This document shows, one piece after another, positions 56,705-59,626 of a stretch of DNA of 59,626 bases. The notes under the pieces were generated by a model. The model was not told where the DNA came from, made no database searches, and saw nothing but the letters and a program-made list of their open reading frames with translations. The translations under genes and the position numbers were made by a program. This DNA comes from Flavobacteriaceae bacterium. Lineage in GTDB: Bacteria > Bacteroidota > Bacteroidia > Flavobacteriales > Flavobacteriaceae. How positions within the stretch are numbered: the stretch's first letter is position 1; the number at the start of each line of letters is the position of its first letter. The DNA is taken from NCBI GenBank assembly GCA_013373385.1, contig JABXHX010000040.1, forward strand, positions 1 through 59,626, read 5' to 3'.

Positions 56705-56730
56705 TCATTCCGAGCGAAGCGAAGGAATCT
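56705..56730 (+). repeat. REP-like palindrome, second TCATTCC...GGAATCT copy
   Basis: ATTCC at 56707-56711 pairs with GGAAT at 56724-56728 around GAGCGAAGCGAA. Outer bases match the copy at 56093. Confidence 0.6.
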
Positions 56731-56748
56731 TTTACTAAAAGAAAGTGT

Positions 56749-57168
56749 ATGGATAATAAAACAACCAAAGAAAAAGTAACACCAAGAGGAGCGTATCCGC
56801 ATGTAAAAGTTGTGGGCGATTTTATTTTTGTATCAGGAACAAGTTCTCGTAGAGCAGACAATACCATTGCAGGAGTGGATATTATTGATGAAATGGGCAC
56901 CAAAAGGTTAAATATAGAAACTCAAACTAGAGAGGTGTTACAAAATATTGATAAAAATTTACAAACAGTAGGTGCCAGTTTAAAAGATGTGGTAGATGTG
57001 TCTACCTTTTTGGTTAATATGAACGATTTTGCAGGCTATAATAAAGCGTATGCAGAATTTTTTGATAAGAAAACAGGGCCAACTAGAACAACCGTAGCTG
57101 TGCATCAATTGCCACATCCAGATTTGGTAGTAGAGATTAAAGTTACAGCGTATAAAAAACAGAATTAG
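56749..57168 (+). CDS. RidA-family protein, probable 2-aminomuconate deaminase
   Basis: The product is 139 residues of the RidA/YjgF fold: [55 protein letters not shown] and [21 protein letters not shown]. RidA proteins deaminate enamines or imines. With kynU, kmo and a muconic semialdehyde-type dehydrogenase beside it, 2-aminomuconate deamination is the likely role; that is inferred from context. Confidence 0.82.
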   Translation: MDNKTTKEKVTPRGAYPHVKVVGDFIFVSGTSSRRADNTIAGVDIIDEMGTKRLNIETQTREVLQNIDKNLQTVGASLKDVVDVSTFLVNMNDFAGYNKAYAEFFDKKTGPTRTTVAVHQLPHPDLVVEIKVTAYKKQN

Positions 57169-57227
57169 AAAATCTAGAACAAAAAGAGAAAAAGTTCAAA
57201 ACGAACAATTAATACCTATTCATTAAT

Positions 57228-57263
57228 AACTGATAATTGTTCACTGATACCTGATAATTGAAC
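57228..57263 (+). repeat. imperfect CTGATAATTG tandem repeat
   Basis: Two copies of TGATAATTG and a shorter TGATACC lie just before the aldehyde dehydrogenase start. Similar low-complexity filler occurs at 2887. Confidence 0.55.
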
Positions 57264-57271
57264 CAAGCAAC

Positions 57272-58717
57272 ATGCAAAATATCCAAAACTATATAAACGG
57301 AAATTTCCATAACCCAATCAATAATGAATGGATAGATAATTATAATCCATCAAACGGAGCAGTTTATGGTCAAATACCAAATTCATCAAAAGAAGATGTA
57401 GAGCAAGCCTATCAAAGTGCCAAATCGGCTTTTAAGCAGTGGTCGCACACTTCCTTTGAAGAGCGCAGCAGAATATTAATTAAAATTTCAGAATTACTAG
57501 AAGCTAATTTACAACGCTTTGCCGAAGCTGAGAGCAAAGACAATGGTAAACCCATTAGTTTAGCTAAGTCAGTAGATATTCCGAGAGCGGCAAGCAACTT
57601 TCGCTTTTTTGGTAATGCCATCACTCAATTTGCAAGCGAAAGTCATGAAAGTGTAGGGCAAGATGCCATAAATTTCACATTACGCCAACCCATCGGAGTA
57701 GTGGGCTGTATTTCTCCATGGAATTTACCATTGTATTTATTTACGTGGAAAATTGCTCCAGCCATTGCTGCAGGAAACTGTGTAGTAGCAAAACCAAGTG
57801 AAGTAACACCATTGACCGCTTATTTATTAGGAGAAATATGTAATGAAGCAGGTTTACCTAAAGGAGTGTTAAATATTGTTCAAGGATTAGGAACCACCAC
57901 GGGTCAAGCTATTGTTGAGCACCCAGATATCAAAGCCATATCGTTTACAGGCGGAACAGCCACAGGAGCGCACATTGCTCGTACCGCAGCACCTATGTTT
58001 AAGAAATTATCACTTGAGCTCGGAGGTAAAAACCCAAACATCATTTTTGCAGATTGTGATTATGATAAGATGTTAGAAACCACAGTGCGTTCATCATTTG
58101 CCAATCAAGGTCAGATTTGTCTCTGTGGAAGTAGAATTTTTGTAGAAGAAAGTATCTATAAAAAATTCAAAGCAGATTTTGTTCAAAAAGTAAAACAATT
58201 AAAAGTCGGACACCCTTCAGATGAATCTACAGATATTGGAGCTTTGGTTTCTAAAACGCATTTAGAAAAAGTAGAATTGTATGTAAAAATAGCAGAAGAT
58301 GAAGGTGCAAAAATCCTATGTGGAGGTTTAGAGGTAACCGTAAATGGTTACGAAAATGGCTATTATTTTCAGCCAACCATCATTGAAGTCCAAGATAATG
58401 TATGCCGTATCAACCAAGAAGAAGTATTTGGCCCAGTAGTTACAATTATGTCTTTTAAAACAGATAAAGAAGCATTGGTGTTGGCAAACGATGTAAAATA
58501 CGGATTATCAGCTACCGTTTGGACAAGCAATTTAAATAGAACAATGCAGTTTTCTCAAAAACTACAAACAGGCATTGTGTGGGTAAATACTTGGATGATG
58601 AGAGATTTACGTACACCGTTTGGTGGAACAAAAGCTTCAGGTGTAGGTAGAGAAGGAGGTTTTGATGCCTTGCGATTCTTTACTGAGCCTAAAAATGTTT
58701 GTATAAAATATGAATAA
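57272..58717 (+). CDS. 2-aminomuconate-semialdehyde-type aldehyde dehydrogenase
   Basis: The product is 481 residues, an NAD(P)-dependent aldehyde dehydrogenase. Seen are ISPWNLPLYLFTWKIAPA, SFTGGTATGAHI, the general base Glu249 in LELGGKNP and the catalytic Cys283 in QICLCGSRIF, with EEVFGPVVTIM. Similarity to 2-hydroxymuconic / 2-aminomuconic semialdehyde dehydrogenases, and the neighbours, suggest it oxidises 2-aminomuconate semialdehyde. Its end overlaps the next gene by eight bases. Confidence 0.87.
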   Translation: MQNIQNYINGNFHNPINNEWIDNYNPSNGAVYGQIPNSSKEDVEQAYQSAKSAFKQWSHTSFEERSRILIKISELLEANLQRFAEAESKDNGKPISLAKSVDIPRAASNFRFFGNAITQFASESHESVGQDAINFTLRQPIGVVGCISPWNLPLYLFTWKIAPAIAAGNCVVAKPSEVTPLTAYLLGEICNEAGLPKGVLNIVQGLGTTTGQAIVEHPDIKAISFTGGTATGAHIARTAAPMFKKLSLELGGKNPNIIFADCDYDKMLETTVRSSFANQGQICLCGSRIFVEESIYKKFKADFVQKVKQLKVGHPSDESTDIGALVSKTHLEKVELYVKIAEDEGAKILCGGLEVTVNGYENGYYFQPTIIEVQDNVCRINQEEVFGPVVTIMSFKTDKEALVLANDVKYGLSATVWTSNLNRTMQFSQKLQTGIVWVNTWMMRDLRTPFGGTKASGVGREGGFDALRFFTEPKNVCIKYE

Positions 58718-58928
58718 AGAGATAAAGCAAAAAATCATCCAAGTTTGTGATGAGAAGATTGCTAAGAAAGGAGAAAATGTAGGGCTTTCGTTTTATGCAT
58801 TTTTCAAAAATAAAAATGATAACCCGAAAGTGCTGATGGAAGTGGCTACTTGGTGGATCCAGACACATCAGTTAGATCATTTTGAGAAAGCAGTTAAGAT
58901 TAAAAGAATTCTTATAGAAAATGAGTGA
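58710..58928 (+). CDS. small hypothetical protein
   Basis: The product is 72 residues, charged, no signal peptide (KGENVGLSFYAFFKNKND). It overlaps both neighbours by eight bases, so it is translationally coupled to the catabolic genes. No family recognised. Confidence 0.65.
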   Translation: MNKEIKQKIIQVCDEKIAKKGENVGLSFYAFFKNKNDNPKVLMEVATWWIQTHQLDHFEKAVKIKRILIENE

Positions 58929-59400
58929 TGTAGATTGGATAAAAATATTTGAATTTATCATGCCAGTTATCCTTCTTTTAATAGGAGGTTTTTTGGCAGT
59001 AGATAAAATGAAAAGAAATATAAAGTTAGAGGCTAAATTAAAATGGAAAGAGGAGTTTAGAAGGAAAGTAGTAGATTTTGTTAGAGAGTCGATGGAGTTG
59101 CATAATAAATCTATTTTTTTAAAAGTAAATTCTGAAGAAAAAAGTAGCCCTGAGGTTGCAAGTAGGTTTGTTGATATATCACAAAAGTTTGATTCGGCTT
59201 TTTATGCAATAGATTTAATGTTGAAAAAAGAAAATGATAACACACATTTCTTAGCTGTAAAGTATAGAGAAATAAAGGATGAAGTTTTTGAAGAGTTTGA
59301 AAATGAATCAGGTTCGACTCAAAGTGATACAATAAATGAATTTTATGAACTGGCGAAAGAAATTTATAATGATGAAGCTTATATAAATAGAAACTTATAA
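58921..59400 (+). CDS. hypothetical protein with one N-terminal membrane segment
   Basis: The product is 159 residues. A hydrophobic segment (FEFIMPVILLLIGGFLAV) lies near residues 10-27, the rest being charged and helical. No recognised family. The following SDR gene begins at its stop codon (TAATG). Confidence 0.65.
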   Translation: MSDVDWIKIFEFIMPVILLLIGGFLAVDKMKRNIKLEAKLKWKEEFRRKVVDFVRESMELHNKSIFLKVNSEEKSSPEVASRFVDISQKFDSAFYAIDLMLKKENDNTHFLAVKYREIKDEVFEEFENESGSTQSDTINEFYELAKEIYNDEAYINRNL

Positions 59401-59626
59401 TGAATTTAGAAATACAAGATAAAAACGCATTAGTGTGCGGTAGTACACAAGGAATAGGAAAAGCAGCAGCAATACAATTAGCTCAAGAAGGCGTAAATAT
59501 AACTTTAGTAGCTCGTAGTGAAGAAAAGCTAAAAGCTGTGTTGGAAGAACTACCAAAAAATAATCAAAATCACGGGTATTTAGTAGCAGATTTTACCAAT
59601 CCAACAGATTTAAAAGAGAAGTTAGA
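59400..59626 (+). CDS. SDR-family oxidoreductase, 5' part
   Basis: The frame is open to the window end, giving 75 codons. It begins MNLEIQDKNALVCGSTQGIG, with the SDR cofactor motif GSTQGIG near residue 14, then VARSEEKLKAVLEELP. It follows the kynurenine set on the same strand and may belong to it; the catalytic residues lie beyond the edge. Confidence 0.85.
   Translation, partial: MNLEIQDKNALVCGSTQGIGKAAAIQLAQEGVNITLVARSEEKLKAVLEELPKNNQNHGYLVADFTNPTDLKEKL

Overview
The window is a low-GC chromosomal segment from a member of the Bacteroidota, most likely a marine Flavobacteriaceae. The signs are promoter -7 boxes of the TAnnTTTG type, lipoprotein signal peptides ending in a Cys, a TonB receptor with an N-terminal carboxypeptidase-regulatory-like domain, a PafA phosphatase, and zinc-free versions of L36, S14 and L31. 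No species is claimed.

Layout. Bases 1-9468 hold the 3' part of the large ribosomal protein gene cluster, in the order rpsQ(partial)-rplN-rplX-rplE-rpsN-rpsH-rplF-rplR-rpsE-rpmD-rplO-secY-infA-rpmJ-rpsM-rpsK-rpsD-rpoA-rplQ. carA, eno, gltA and an arginase follow (9616-14560). Next come a TfoX-like pseudogene, a large secreted GH38 glycosidase, a CtlX-type guanidino hydrolase with a PrsW-like membrane protease, a PafA-type phosphatase, an MlaEF-like ABC pair, tRNA-Lys and tRNA-Tyr, a TonB-dependent receptor and a DUF389 membrane protein (to 27865). From 27941 to 36948 lie a nonsense-interrupted secreted protein, manC, a SprT-like protein, an SDR enzyme, an amidohydrolase, membrane and beta-helix surface proteins, glutaminyl cyclotransferase and rpmE2.

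Bases 37285-42867 form a compositionally distinct glycoside hydrolase island: a GH95-like and a GH123_N-like lipoprotein plus a frameshifted lipoprotein remnant. It sits between the rpmE2 and gcvP terminators and is bordered by unusual structured spacers. After gcvP and a UbiA-like gene comes a cluster of three lipoproteins, one DUF6973-like and one a lipocalin-like gene broken by a TGA. The right end carries a fused phosphoserine phosphatase/phosphoglycerate dehydrogenase, an NlpC/P60 lipoprotein, and a tryptophan (kynurenine to 2-aminomuconate) catabolic gene set running past the window edge.

No phage, transposase, CRISPR array or defence system was seen. The less ordinary signals are: structured RNA elements on both sides of rpsD; a promoter box nested inside a hairpin before rpsH; a two-hairpin rpmE2 leader; the glycosidase island with attC-like or CTAACG/CGTTAG spacers; four broken genes; short palindromic repeats between kynurenine genes; and the DUF6973-like lipoprotein cluster.
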